Of a DNA stretch of 64,000 nucleotides, positions 34,217 through 42,075 are shown in pieces. The translations under genes were made by a program, and so were the position numbers. The DNA lies in assembly GCA_008638415.1 (NCBI GenBank), contig VWVT01000004.1:186001-250000 (forward strand), written 5' to 3'. Below the pieces are notes generated by a model, which was not told the origin of the DNA, made no database searches, and saw nothing but the letters and a program-made list of their open reading frames with translations. How positions within the stretch are numbered: the stretch's first letter is position 1; each line of letters starts with the position of its first letter. Source of the stretch: Nocardiopsis sinuspersici. Its GTDB lineage: Bacteria; Actinomycetota; Actinomycetes; Streptosporangiales; Streptosporangiaceae.

Positions 34217-35188
34217 ATGACCCTCATCAAGAACATCGCCGACCTCGTCGGCAGATGGTTCGCCCTCCTGGTCCTCGCCGGAGGGATCGCGGGCCTCCTC
34301 GCCCCCGAACAGGCCTCCCTCGTCACCCCCCATATCTCCCTGCTCCTGGGCGTCATCATGTTCGGCATGGGGCTGACGATGCGCCCGGTGGACTTCGCCG
34401 TCGTCGCACGACACCCCAAGGCCGTCATCCTCGGCGTCCTGGCCCAGTACACGGTCATGCCGCTCCTGGGATGGGCGATCGCCCAGGCACTCGGCCTGCC
34501 GCCGCTGCTGGTCGTGGGCATGGTCCTGGTGGGCGCCTCCCCCGGCGGCACCGCCTCCAACGTCATCGTCTACCTCGCCCGCGGCGACGTGGCCCTGTCG
34601 GTGGCGATGACCTCGGTCTCCACCCTGCTCGCACCCCTGGCGACCCCGCTCCTGGTCCTGGGCCTGGCCGGTTCGACCCTGCCCGTCCCGGCCGGGGACC
34701 TGTTCGTCTCGATCCTCAAGGTCGTCCTGTTCCCGGTCGTCGCGGGCCTGCTGCTGCGCATGGCGGCCCACCGGTTCGTGGAGAGGATCCTGCCGGCGAT
34801 GCCGCTGGTGTCGGTCACCGGCATCGTCGTCGTGGTCGCCGGCGTGGTCGGCGCCAACGCCGACACCGTGCTCTCCACCGGCCTCACGGTGGCCCTGGCC
34901 GTGGTGCTGCACAACTGCCTGGGACTGGGACTCGGCTACCTGATCGGTAGGGGCGTCAAGCTGCCCGAGACCGCCCGGCGCGCGGTCAGCGTCGAGGTGG
35001 GCATGCAGAACTCCGGCCTCGCCGCGGCCCTGGCCACCGCCCACTTCGCGCCGCTCGCCGCACTGCCCGGCGCCCTGTTCTCCGTCTGGCACAACATGTC
35101 CGGCGCGCTCATCGCCACCTACTGGGCCCGCCGTGTTCCCGAGGGCGACCCCGTCGAGCCCGCCCCGGAGGACTCGCCACGCTCCTGA
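34217..35188 (+). CDS. Bile acid:sodium symporter (BASS) family carrier
   Basis: A 323-residue integral membrane protein with about ten helices. GVIMFGMGLTMRPVDF, ASPGGTASNVIVYLA and SVEVGMQNSGLAAALA are the conserved core and sodium-site regions of the BASS/SBF family. In bacteria such carriers take up organic acids such as pantoate, pyruvate or bile-like compounds with Na+. The substrate here is unknown. It has its own leader and ends at a perfect hairpin. The C-terminal tail is short and acidic. Confidence 0.92.
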   Translation: MTLIKNIADLVGRWFALLVLAGGIAGLLAPEQASLVTPHISLLLGVIMFGMGLTMRPVDFAVVARHPKAVILGVLAQYTVMPLLGWAIAQALGLPPLLVVGMVLVGASPGGTASNVIVYLARGDVALSVAMTSVSTLLAPLATPLLVLGLAGSTLPVPAGDLFVSILKVVLFPVVAGLLLRMAAHRFVERILPAMPLVSVTGIVVVVAGVVGANADTVLSTGLTVALAVVLHNCLGLGLGYLIGRGVKLPETARRAVSVEVGMQNSGLAAALATAHFAPLAALPGALFSVWHNMSGALIATYWARRVPEGDPVEPAPEDSPRS

Positions 35189-35191
35189 CCC

Positions 35192-35242
35192 GTCCCGCCG
35201 CCCGGGCCCATCGACCGGACTCGTTCGCCCGGGCGGCGGGAC
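35192..35242 (+). terminator. Strong hairpin terminator after the BASS carrier
   Basis: A perfect 16-base stem GTCCCGCCGCCCGGGC (35192-35207) with its complement at 35227-35242 encloses a 19-base loop. It begins four bases after the stop codon. Confidence 0.85.
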
Positions 35243-35367
35243 CCCACGATCCGAACCGGTTACCCAGGCGAAACCGGGTTCACACGCGCCGTCCCTGGCC
35301 TGAACCGGACATCATCCTTTTCGTGATCAATGCACAACACACGGTGACACATGCCAGGCTGGTACCC

Positions 35368-35628
35368 ATGCCAGAGCAACGCCGTCCGTTCTCCCGCTTC
35401 CGCTCCGGACTCCTCGCACTCACCCTCACCGCGGTCCTGGGCGACCCCCACGTCCTCCTCGCACCCCGCGCCCCCGTCCCGCACACCGCGTCCGCCACCA
35501 CCTCCGCCGAGGAGAGGGAGGCCGCCCCGCGCCGGGGATCCCGCCGCGGCCGCGACCGTGCTCCCTGCCCGCGCACCCCCAGGCGGCCGCGGAGCATCAT
35601 CCCCCACCCCCGCTGTCACTTCGACTGA
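35368..35628 (+). CDS. Possible small secreted protein
   Basis: An 86-residue frame with a signal-like start (PFSRFRSGLLALTLTAVLG) and a basic, Pro/Arg/Ser-rich remainder. The last two-thirds look like random high-GC coding, and no family is recognised. It lies in the convergent gap between the BASS carrier and the alpha/beta hydrolase (35243-35642), where I see nothing else apart from an imperfect inverted repeat (CCGGGTTCA / TGAACCGG) near 35270-35310. Treat as doubtful. Confidence 0.28.
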   Translation: MPEQRRPFSRFRSGLLALTLTAVLGDPHVLLAPRAPVPHTASATTSAEEREAAPRRGSRRGRDRAPCPRTPRRPRSIIPHPRCHFD

Positions 35629-35642
35629 CATGTCCCACCACG

Positions 35643-36533
35643 TCACCCCACGCGCGGAACCCGGGTCTCCTCCGCCAGGACCTCGCGAAGGGTGGCGGCG
35701 AAGACGTCCGGCTCGCCCTCCACACCGAATTCGCCACCGAGGAAGCCGGCGTGGTGGCTGGGGAAGGTGACGACCTCCGTTGCGAGCCGCCGGGCCAGGG
35801 CCACGGCCGCCCGGTTGCACATCTCACCCTCGGACTCGGCTCCGGCGCCGACGACGATGCGCGTCGGCGCCGCACGCAGCCGGTCGAAGTCGTACTGGAA
35901 GTGGGAGCACGAGATGAGGTGCGGCCCGATCATCGGATCGTCGCGGGAACCGTCGTCCTCGGTCGGCAGTCCGAAGTCGGCGGGGTCCGGAGCGGGCCGG
36001 TCGGTGAAGTCGGCCGGAAGCGGCCCCCTGTGGCTGATGAGCACCATGAACTTCGCCATCGCGAGGCCCAGGCCGTCGCGCTCGTACGTTCGATGGATGT
36101 CCACGCTCGCGGCCAGCAACCGTTCCCGGTCCGGCAGTACCTGGACGGCGGGTGGTTCGTGCGCCACGAGAGTACGTACCTGCTCCGGATGCCGGGCCAC
36201 CAGGGCCAGCCCGTTGACGGCGCCGCCGCTGCTGGCGAAGACGTCCACCGGCCCGGCTCCGAGGGCCGAGATCAGCCGGTGCAGGTCGTCCGCGTGTTCC
36301 TCGGGCGTGCCTCCCGACCCACCGTCGGCGCGTTCGCTGCGCCCGACCCCGCGGGGGTCGTAGGTCACGACCGTGCGGTCGGTGAAGTGCCGGGCGAGGG
36401 TGGCGAACCCGCTGGCGTCCATCGGGGACGCGATCATCAGCAGGACGGGAGCGGTGGCCGGCACGGTGCTTCGGACGTCGTAGCGCAGAACGGCGCCCGG
36501 CACGTCCAGGGTATGGGTCTTCGCCTCTGCCAT
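35643..36533 (-). CDS. Alpha/beta hydrolase
   Basis: A 296-residue cytosolic hydrolase. PVLLMIASPMDASGF is the oxyanion strand. YDPRGVGRSER is typical of the fold. VDVFASSGGAVNGLAL has the nucleophile Ser in S-x-S-x-G rather than G-x-S-x-G. The Asp is probably within the DPADFG or later region, and the catalytic His is in FPSHHAGFLGGEF. It resembles epoxide hydrolase/haloperoxidase-like esterases of actinomycetes. ATG 36533 has GGAGGGG six bases upstream. It is monocistronic, and the substrate is unknown. Confidence 0.9.
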   Translation of the reverse strand: MAEAKTHTLDVPGAVLRYDVRSTVPATAPVLLMIASPMDASGFATLARHFTDRTVVTYDPRGVGRSERADGGSGGTPEEHADDLHRLISALGAGPVDVFASSGGAVNGLALVARHPEQVRTLVAHEPPAVQVLPDRERLLAASVDIHRTYERDGLGLAMAKFMVLISHRGPLPADFTDRPAPDPADFGLPTEDDGSRDDPMIGPHLISCSHFQYDFDRLRAAPTRIVVGAGAESEGEMCNRAAVALARRLATEVVTFPSHHAGFLGGEFGVEGEPDVFAATLREVLAEETRVPRVG

Positions 36534-36709
36534 CAGGGTCCCCTCCGAGAGCGTTCTCGTGTCCTGCCCATAGTGACCAGCCGGTGTGACAGAACCCATC
36601 GGCCCGCACTCGGAGAACGGCCGGATCCGGGGCGTATCCACCGGCCGGGGCGGCCGCGTTCGGGGCCGGGCAGGTGCGCGGACCTGCCCGGCCGACCCGT
36701 CGTACGTCC

Positions 36710-37207
36710 CTACCCCCTGGGGAACTCGTAGCCGAACTGCTCCAGGCGGCCTCGCGCCCGATCGAGCTCCTCGCCGGTGAACAGCGGAGAGAACTCCGGC
36801 CGCAGCACCAGCGCCTCCACCGTCAGGTCCAACCGGCCCAGGTCCCACAGGTTGGAGAACCCGTCCGAGACGGCCGGGCCGCTGAGCAGCCTGTGCGCGG
36901 CGCCCACCGGGTCCTGCTCCGCGAGCATCCCCTGGAAGGACGGGGCGGTGAAGCCGGACTCGTCCCTCGCGCGCTCGTAGGCCCTCACCATCGCTCGGCC
37001 GAAGTCCGCGGTCCGGGGTCCGGGAGTGGGTGCCTCCTCCGTTTCGGACCTCTCGTCGGCCTCCCCGGCGGCGTCCTGTCCGAGCCGGTTCACGAAGCCC
37101 AGCAGCGAGTCGACCGAGGTGAACACCTCATAGCCCAGCTCCTGCAGCCGGGGCAGGTTCGCCTGGTCCGGGTCCAGCTCCAGGACCACCGGTTTATGGA
37201 CGCGCAT
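36710..37207 (-). CDS. Hypothetical cytosolic protein
   Basis: A 165-residue soluble protein starting MRVHKPVVLELDPDQANLPR. It has acidic and Pro stretches in the middle (about 50-66) and helical segments such as MVRAYERARDE and RLEQFGYEFPRG. No domain is recognised and no membrane segment is seen. Codon use is typical of the host, which supports a real gene. It stands alone between the hydrolase and the CYTH gene. The upstream region 37208-37520 is less GC-rich and contains the 14-base self-complementary word TACCGGTACCGGTA near 37415. Confidence 0.7.
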   Translation of the reverse strand: MRVHKPVVLELDPDQANLPRLQELGYEVFTSVDSLLGFVNRLGQDAAGEADERSETEEAPTPGPRTADFGRAMVRAYERARDESGFTAPSFQGMLAEQDPVGAAHRLLSGPAVSDGFSNLWDLGRLDLTVEALVLRPEFSPLFTGEELDRARGRLEQFGYEFPRG

Positions 37208-37520
37208 CCGCCGCAGCCGATTCCGATTTTCGCGGCGAGCGGTAGACCTGGCTTCGGTTCCGGTGGCAGAGCGGGCTGGGGAACGGCCATGGAGACTCCG
37301 ATGGCACCATCGCGCTCACCTTGCCGAGGTACTGGTGCTGTCAAAGCACCAGCGCTCGCAGTGGATGTGTGCATTCGTTACCCCCGACCATCCCCCTGCG
37401 GCTTCCGGCTCTCCTACCGGTACCGGTATCGAGACTTGGGATTCTCCGTATCCCTCTTATCGGCGGTGTGCTCTCGATACGCTCCGTGAGTACGGTGACA
37501 CCGAGCGGCAGGGGGTTCTG

Positions 37521-38060
37521 ATGCGGGAGATCGAGACGAAGTACCGGGTGGCGGATCTGGACACGCTTCTGGTCGCGCTCCAAGCCGCCGGTGTGGAGCT
37601 GGGCGACCCGGTCTTCCAGGACGACCAGGCCTACGCCCCCGCGGGTTGGCGGCCGGAGACGGGCAAGGTCGGCCACACCTTCGCCCGTCTGCGCAGCCTG
37701 GACGGCGGTATGCACGTGTTCACGACCAAGACCCCGCTGGCCAACCCCATGGAGTGCGCCGAGTACGAGACGACCGTCGCGGACCGGGAGCAGATGCACG
37801 GCGCCGTCCTGGCCATGGGATTCGAGCCGAACGTGCGTATCGTCAAGCACCGGCGCACGGGGAGGGCCGGACGGGTCGAGGTGTGCGTCGACCTGGTCGA
37901 GGGCGTGGGCGCGTTCCTCGAACTGGAACTGGTCGTCAGTGACGACCGCGACGGCCTGACCGCCCAGGCCGAACTGGACGCGTGGGCCCGTGGGCTCGGC
38001 GTGGAACTGGAGCGCACCACCGACACCTACGACATCCTGGTACGCGCCGCGGCGGTCTGA
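37521..38060 (+). CDS. CYTH-domain protein (class IV adenylate cyclase / triphosphatase-like)
   Basis: A 179-residue protein. The N-terminal EIETKYRV provides the ExExK signature of the CYTH tunnel fold. Further tunnel residues lie in TFARLRSLDGG (R-x-R), FTTKTPL (K) and VCVDLVEGVGAFLELELV (ExE). Class IV members make cAMP; CYTH relatives hydrolyse triphosphate or thiamine triphosphate, and sequence alone does not separate these. ATG 37521 follows AGGGGG. A truncated second CYTH gene lies 700 bases downstream, suggesting a once larger CYTH locus. Confidence 0.9.
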   Translation: MREIETKYRVADLDTLLVALQAAGVELGDPVFQDDQAYAPAGWRPETGKVGHTFARLRSLDGGMHVFTTKTPLANPMECAEYETTVADREQMHGAVLAMGFEPNVRIVKHRRTGRAGRVEVCVDLVEGVGAFLELELVVSDDRDGLTAQAELDAWARGLGVELERTTDTYDILVRAAAV

Positions 38061-38315
38061 GGGCTCACCACCGGTGAGGGGCGGCCCCGTCCCGCCGAGC
38101 CGGGCACGGACGCCTTCGGCGGGGCAGGCGATGGTGTTCGGCGGCATAGGCTCGGGGGCGGCCCACACCGTCTTCCCGGCCCCGTCCGGTTCGGCGAGCT
38201 GCATGTGACCGTGGACGAATTCCCCCGCACCTCCCTTCGCGCCGGTGCGCCGGGGCCGGTGCGCGGGCAGCCGCCGTGCAGGTGGCGAGTCGCAGCACGC
38301 TCCTGTTTCGCCTGT

Positions 38316-38654
38316 TCAGTCCCGCCTGGCGGCGGCTATGGCGCTGCGCACTTCGTCGCCGACGATCTGGCGCACGGCGGTGCCGGGAAGGCACGGATAC
38401 TCCGCCCAATGCGTGACCTGCTCCTCTGTGCCGCCGCCGTAGGGCTTGCGCAGCACGTCGTCCGCGTCGATGAAGACGTTCCTGATCTCCGCGCCCGTGC
38501 TCTCGTCCGGATGGATACGCCGGAAGTGCATCGGGAGAACCAACCAGACATCCTCCCCGTCCGGGTAGCGGCAGGTCACGGCACCCAGTACGGCGGCGCC
38601 TTCGTGCGGAAGGCGCTCCTCGACGCCGACCCAGTCCACCTCGACCGTTTTCAT
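38316..38654 (-). CDS. Small DUF551-like protein
   Basis: A 112-residue protein starting MKTVEVDWVGVEERLPHEGAAVL. The W-x-x-V-x-E-x-LP-x-x-G-x-x-VL pattern is that of the DUF551 fold, commonly found in phage and mobile genes. It continues with VWLVLPMHFRRIHPDES and THWAEYPCLPG. No enzymatic residues are apparent. ATG 38654 is chosen because the family pattern starts right after it. It is antiparallel to and between the two CYTH genes. Confidence 0.72.
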   Translation of the reverse strand: MKTVEVDWVGVEERLPHEGAAVLGAVTCRYPDGEDVWLVLPMHFRRIHPDESTGAEIRNVFIDADDVLRKPYGGGTEEQVTHWAEYPCLPGTAVRQIVGDEVRSAIAAARRD

Positions 38655-38758
38655 TGTGCGCGGCCTCTCCCTTTCGGTATCCGAGGAACGGCGAACGCTC
38701 CACACTACTCAGAGCCGGGTCGGCGCACCGGCTTTCACGGCGAAGAGGGATCCCACCC

Positions 38759-39094
38759 ATGAGCGAGATCGAGTACGGGGCCAAGGTCCTGGACGCCGAC
38801 GCCGGCCAGGTGGCCCGGCTGATCCTGGACAAAAGCGGTGCGGAGGTCGGCGAGGTGCTCCAGCGCCGCTACGTCTACGACATCGAACCCGGGGACGCCT
38901 CCCGGTGGGTGCGCCCACGCGACACCGGAAACCAGGTGCAAGGTGAGTTCCCGGCGCAGCCGACGTCGACCCCGCAGACAGACAGCACCGTGCCCTTCCC
39001 CGGGATCCCGGGGAAAGACGCGGTGCTGTTCGCTTGTCAGGAGCAGAGCGGGTCCGGAGGAGCCGTTCCGGTGACTCCCTGGCATACCAGGTAA
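38759..39094 (+). pseudogene. Truncated, degenerate CYTH-domain gene
   Basis: The first 58 codons (to about 38932) match the N-terminus of actinobacterial CYTH/class IV adenylate cyclase proteins: IEYGAKVLDAD, RRYVYDIEPGDASRW, VRPRDTGN. The ExExK motif is damaged (IEYGAK instead of IEYEAK), and the R-x-R region is followed by unrelated sequence. The remaining frame to 39094 has no family resemblance and includes a long palindromic hairpin. About two-thirds of the domain is missing, so this is probably a dead fragment. Confidence 0.75.
38982..39029 (+). terminator. Large palindromic hairpin behind the CYTH fragment
   Basis: ACAGCACCG (38982-38990) pairs with CGGTGCTGT (39021-39029), and a perfect 20-base palindrome centred on GGGATCCC (38996-39015) forms the tip, with a short imperfect internal section. 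It could be a terminator or a remnant terminal structure. From 39030 to 39292 I see only the leader of the amidase gene, with AT-richer words near 39160-39215. Confidence 0.55.
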
Positions 39095-39292
39095 GACGGC
39101 GTGAAGCAGGATCGCCTCTTCTGTTTCCCCGGTCGTCCCTACAACACCGAGCGAGACTCGGCTATAAGGGTTGTGCGTTGGTTCTCTGACCGGAATCGGC
39201 CACGGAAATACATAACGTGACCCTCTGTGCGCCGTGGGCTCCGTGTTCTTCCATGAACTGGCAAGTAAACCTGCGAGCCACAAAGGACTCCC

Positions 39293-40129
39293 ATGACCCC
39301 CACCCATCGGTCAGGTCCGGACAGGCGCGGCATCCTGCGCGGAGCCGTCATCGCCTCGGGTACCGCCGCCCTCGGCGGAGCCCTCAGCGCGGTCGGCGCC
39401 ACGAACGCCTCCGCCCGGACGACCGACACAAACGTCTCCACTCAGGCGGCCAAGCCGTACCTGTACTGGCGGGGCGCCTGGGGCGCCCGCCCGCCGAGCA
39501 GCCCCATCCAGGTTCTGGCCACCCCACCGCGCTACATCGTGGTCCACCACACCGCGACGCCCAACAGCACCGACTACTCGCTCGACCACGCCCTGCGCCT
39601 GTCCAGGTCGATCCAGAACCACCACATGGACACCAACGGGTGGAGCGACACCGGACAGCAGCTGACCATCAGCCGCGGCGGCCACGTCATGGAGGGCCGC
39701 GACCGCACTCCGGAATCCATCGCGGCGGGTCACCATGTCGTGGGCGCCCACGTGGCCAACAACAACAGCACCTGTATCGGTATCGAGAACGAGGGCCTGT
39801 ACACGAGCGTGGGCCCGACCGGGGCCCTGACCGACTCGCTGGTGACGACCCTGGCGTGGCTGTGCTCGGCCTACGGGCTCAACCCGCACGGAGCGATCCT
39901 GGGCCACCGGGACTTCAACGCCACCGCCTGCCCCGGCAACGTGCTGTACTCGATGCTCCCCGAGTTGCGCGACAGGGTCGCCCGAACGATGCGGGCCCGG
40001 GGCATCGCCCCCGCCGCCCGCCAGGAGCCGGGCGAGGACGGCCCCACCTACCCGCCCGTGCCCGAGGACGAGCCGGACCACGAGTTCTACCACGGCCCCG
40101 CCAGGGGACCGGACGACTTCACCCGCTGA
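39293..40129 (+). CDS. Tat-exported PGRP-type N-acetylmuramoyl-L-alanine amidase
   Basis: A 278-residue exported peptidoglycan hydrolase. The signal region DRRGILRGAVIASGTAALG has a twin Arg, which suggests Tat export. The Amidase_2/PGRP domain follows: WRGAWGARPP, IVVHHTATPN (zinc His), LDHALRLSRSIQNHHMD, GIENEGLYT, and ILGHRDFNATACPGN with the second zinc His and the Cys. It cleaves the bond between muramic acid and the stem peptide. The C-terminal tail is Pro/Asp/Glu-rich. ATG 39293 is preceded by AAAGGA. A role in cell-wall turnover or in lysing competitors is inferred. Confidence 0.93.
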   Translation: MTPTHRSGPDRRGILRGAVIASGTAALGGALSAVGATNASARTTDTNVSTQAAKPYLYWRGAWGARPPSSPIQVLATPPRYIVVHHTATPNSTDYSLDHALRLSRSIQNHHMDTNGWSDTGQQLTISRGGHVMEGRDRTPESIAAGHHVVGAHVANNNSTCIGIENEGLYTSVGPTGALTDSLVTTLAWLCSAYGLNPHGAILGHRDFNATACPGNVLYSMLPELRDRVARTMRARGIAPAARQEPGEDGPTYPPVPEDEPDHEFYHGPARGPDDFTR

Positions 40130-40545
40130 GAGGTCGCGCGGGTGGGCGCCGGCAGCGTCCCGGAAGCGGTGACGCGGGCGCGGGCCCCGGCGGTCACGGA
40201 GCCACCGTGCCTCGTGACCGCCGAGGGGCCTGTGCCCGTACTCCCGTCATGGTTCGTGTTCAGGCCCGGAACCGTACGCGGCCGCTCTGGAACACCCGGT
40301 CCGGCCACGGCGGCGTGGGGCCGTGGTCTCCGGGGCAAGGACCTGTCGGAGCGGATGGCCCACCTTGCGGACCCGGCGCCGCCACGGTTGGAGCATGTGC
40401 TTCCGGTGCGGTGCCGCGGCATCCTCACCACGCCGTTTCCCCCGCCGTGACGGGCCCGCCGTCCGCACCGTCAGGGCGGATCCCGCCCGCACCGCGCTCC
40501 TTCCTGCGGCGGAGGGGCGGCCGGTGACCCCGCTGAGGCTCGCCC
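40130..40545. other. Gap with no supported gene
   Basis: About 415 bases downstream of the amidase. Frames here lack family resemblance and codon bias. From about 40519 the sequence begins to resemble the MmcQ/YjbR gene (see the adjoining fragment). No terminator of note was found. Confidence 0.45.
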
Positions 40546-40624
40546 GGGCTGAAGCGGACCCTGCCGGAACGGTCCGCGCCCGTGGCCGAGCGGTCCGCGG
40601 CGCGGTTCACCGCGGGCGGGTTCA
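40546..40624 (+). pseudogene. Remnant of an MmcQ/YjbR-type gene
   Basis: Bases 40546-40618 align with about 45219-45302 inside the intact MmcQ/YjbR gene. GGGCTGAAGC-GACCCTG, GGAAC, CGTGGCCGAGCGG and GTTCACCGCGGGCGGGTTC are shared in the same order, with one gap of about ten bases in the fragment. It encodes V-A-E-R ... F-T-A-G-G-F as in the intact protein, but the gap breaks the frame and both ends of the gene are missing. It abuts the stop of the VOC dioxygenase gene on the other strand. Confidence 0.75.
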
Positions 40625-41563
40625 GCGCTCCAGGAGCTCCTCGGTGCTGGTGCCGGGAAGGGCGACCGTCACCTGGGTACCCCACGGATCGCGGAGCACC
40701 ACCGACCTGCCGGTGTCGGCGTGGTCCAGCCCGTGCGCCCGCAGGCGCGCGACGAGTGCGTCGAGGTCCCGCCGGTCCGGCACGGTGACCGCCACGTCGC
40801 CGAGCCCCAGGCTCGCGGCGCGCGGACCCGCGCCCGCACTCTGCCAGGTGTTCATCGCGACGTGGTGGTGGTAGCCGCCCGCCGCGGCGAACAGCGCACC
40901 CGGGTAGGTGTCGACCGTGGTCTCGAACCCGATCGCATCGACGTAGAAGGCCCTGGCGGTCTCGATGTCGCCGACCTGCAGGTGGACGTGTCCGACCTTG
41001 CCCGCCCGGCTCGGTCCCTGGGCGATGACGGACTCGTCGAGGTGTGTGCGCAGGTAGGTGTCGGGGTCGAGGTACAGCGTGCTCATCCGCAAACGCCCGT
41101 GGTCATACCTCCAGGCCGACCGGTCCCGGTCGGTGTAGAGCTCGATGCCGTTGCCCTCGGGGTCGGTGAAGTAGAAGGCCTCACTGACCAGGTGGTCGGA
41201 GGAGCCCACGAACCGGCTGCGCGGCTCACGCGCCGCGCGGTAGACGGTCGCGGCGAGCGAGGCCGGGTCCTCGAACAGGAACGCGGTGTGGAACAGCCCG
41301 GCCTGGCGCGGGTCGACGGCGGGCAGTCCCGGGGTGGAGACCAGCCGGACCATCGGGGTCCCGCCGCGGCCGAGCACACGGTGCACCCGGCGGCCGTGCG
41401 ACCGCTCCTCGATGGGTTCCATAACGAGCGCGTTCGCGTAGTAGGAGGTCATCGACTCCAGGTCGCCCACGTGCAGGGTCACGGCGTCCATGCCCGTGTC
41501 CTCGTTCAGGTGGCGCTCGTCCACGGACGGGGCGTGCGGTGCCGACTTCGCGGAATCGGACAT
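40622..41563 (-). CDS. Two-domain VOC protein (catechol-2,3-dioxygenase-like)
   Basis: A 313-residue cytosolic protein made of two vicinal-oxygen-chelate repeats. Repeat 1 has DAVTLHVGDLESMTSYYANAL, LFHTAFLFED and FYFTDPEGNGIELYTDR. Repeat 2 has GKVGHVHLQVGDIETARAFY, YHHHVAMNTWQ and VVLRDPWGTQVTVALPG. Metal ligands His and Glu are present in suitable places. Related actinobacterial proteins act on quinone or aromatic compounds and are often under MarR- or HxlR-type control. A palindrome lies about 80 bases upstream. ATG 41563 is supported by the context. The substrate is not known. Confidence 0.9.
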   Translation of the reverse strand: MSDSAKSAPHAPSVDERHLNEDTGMDAVTLHVGDLESMTSYYANALVMEPIEERSHGRRVHRVLGRGGTPMVRLVSTPGLPAVDPRQAGLFHTAFLFEDPASLAATVYRAAREPRSRFVGSSDHLVSEAFYFTDPEGNGIELYTDRDRSAWRYDHGRLRMSTLYLDPDTYLRTHLDESVIAQGPSRAGKVGHVHLQVGDIETARAFYVDAIGFETTVDTYPGALFAAAGGYHHHVAMNTWQSAGAGPRAASLGLGDVAVTVPDRRDLDALVARLRAHGLDHADTGRSVVLRDPWGTQVTVALPGTSTEELLER

Positions 41564-41641
41564 GGTGGTCTCCCAGGGTCGGTCCGAGGCTTCCGGTGCC
41601 TCGGAAGGTGAGCAGCCTCTGTCCGCACCAACAGTATGTTC

Positions 41642-41656
41642 AGGAAGTTTCTTCCT
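41642..41656. promoter_or_regulatory. Palindrome in the VOC dioxygenase promoter region
   Basis: AGGAAG TTT CTTCCT is a perfect inverted repeat within an AT-rich stretch (41630-41670), about 80 bases before the VOC gene start. It is a candidate operator overlapping the promoter, but no cognate regulator adjoins it. Confidence 0.4.
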
Positions 41657-41719
41657 ATTCAGTTAAATGAGACGGGTAGACGCGGACCGGCGGTGGCCCA
41701 TCGGAGGGGAAGCCAAGCC

Positions 41720-41959
41720 TCAGTGCTCTCCGGCGTCGAGTGCGCGGCGCACCGCCGCCTCCGCGCCCCGGATCCAGGGCTCCCCGTGGCCGGGCGGCAC
41801 CGTGGTGGCGCCGGTGTCGGCCACCGCGTTCGGGAGGCCGGGGGACTGGTGGGTGTCCTTGGTGGCCGCGGAGGCCACGATCCGCGGTTCCGCCCGGCCG
41901 GTGCGGAGGTCGAGGGCGACCAGTGCGTCACCGCTGATAACGGTGTCGCGGTCGGGCAT
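41720..41959 (-). pseudogene. C-terminal fragment of an MBL-fold hydrolase gene
   Basis: The 79-codon frame matches only the C-terminal part of a metallo-beta-lactamase-fold hydrolase: ISGDALVALDLRTGRAEPR, with G-D-A as the late metal region, and TGATTVPPGHGEPWIRGAE, with the final His of PGHG. The N-terminal HxHxDH half is absent upstream (41960-42075). It may be translated but cannot form the usual active site. Confidence 0.65.
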
Positions 41960-42075
41960 GGCGGCCCCACCGCGCCGAACCCATGGGCGGACTCGACCCG
42001 GCCGCGCACCGGACGGCCCCGGCACCCGCCCGGCGGTACGCCTGAGCCGGTGGGACGTGCTGGATACTGGTGCCC

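Noticed and set aside
37410..37430. Self-complementary TACCGGTACCGGTA
   Set aside because: Striking but short, built from a simple repeat, and about 100 bases from the nearest start; no basis to call an operator.
38735..39307. Minus-strand frame across the CYTH fragment, suspected transposase remnant
   Set aside because: No transposase catalytic motif, terminal repeats or target duplication could be found.
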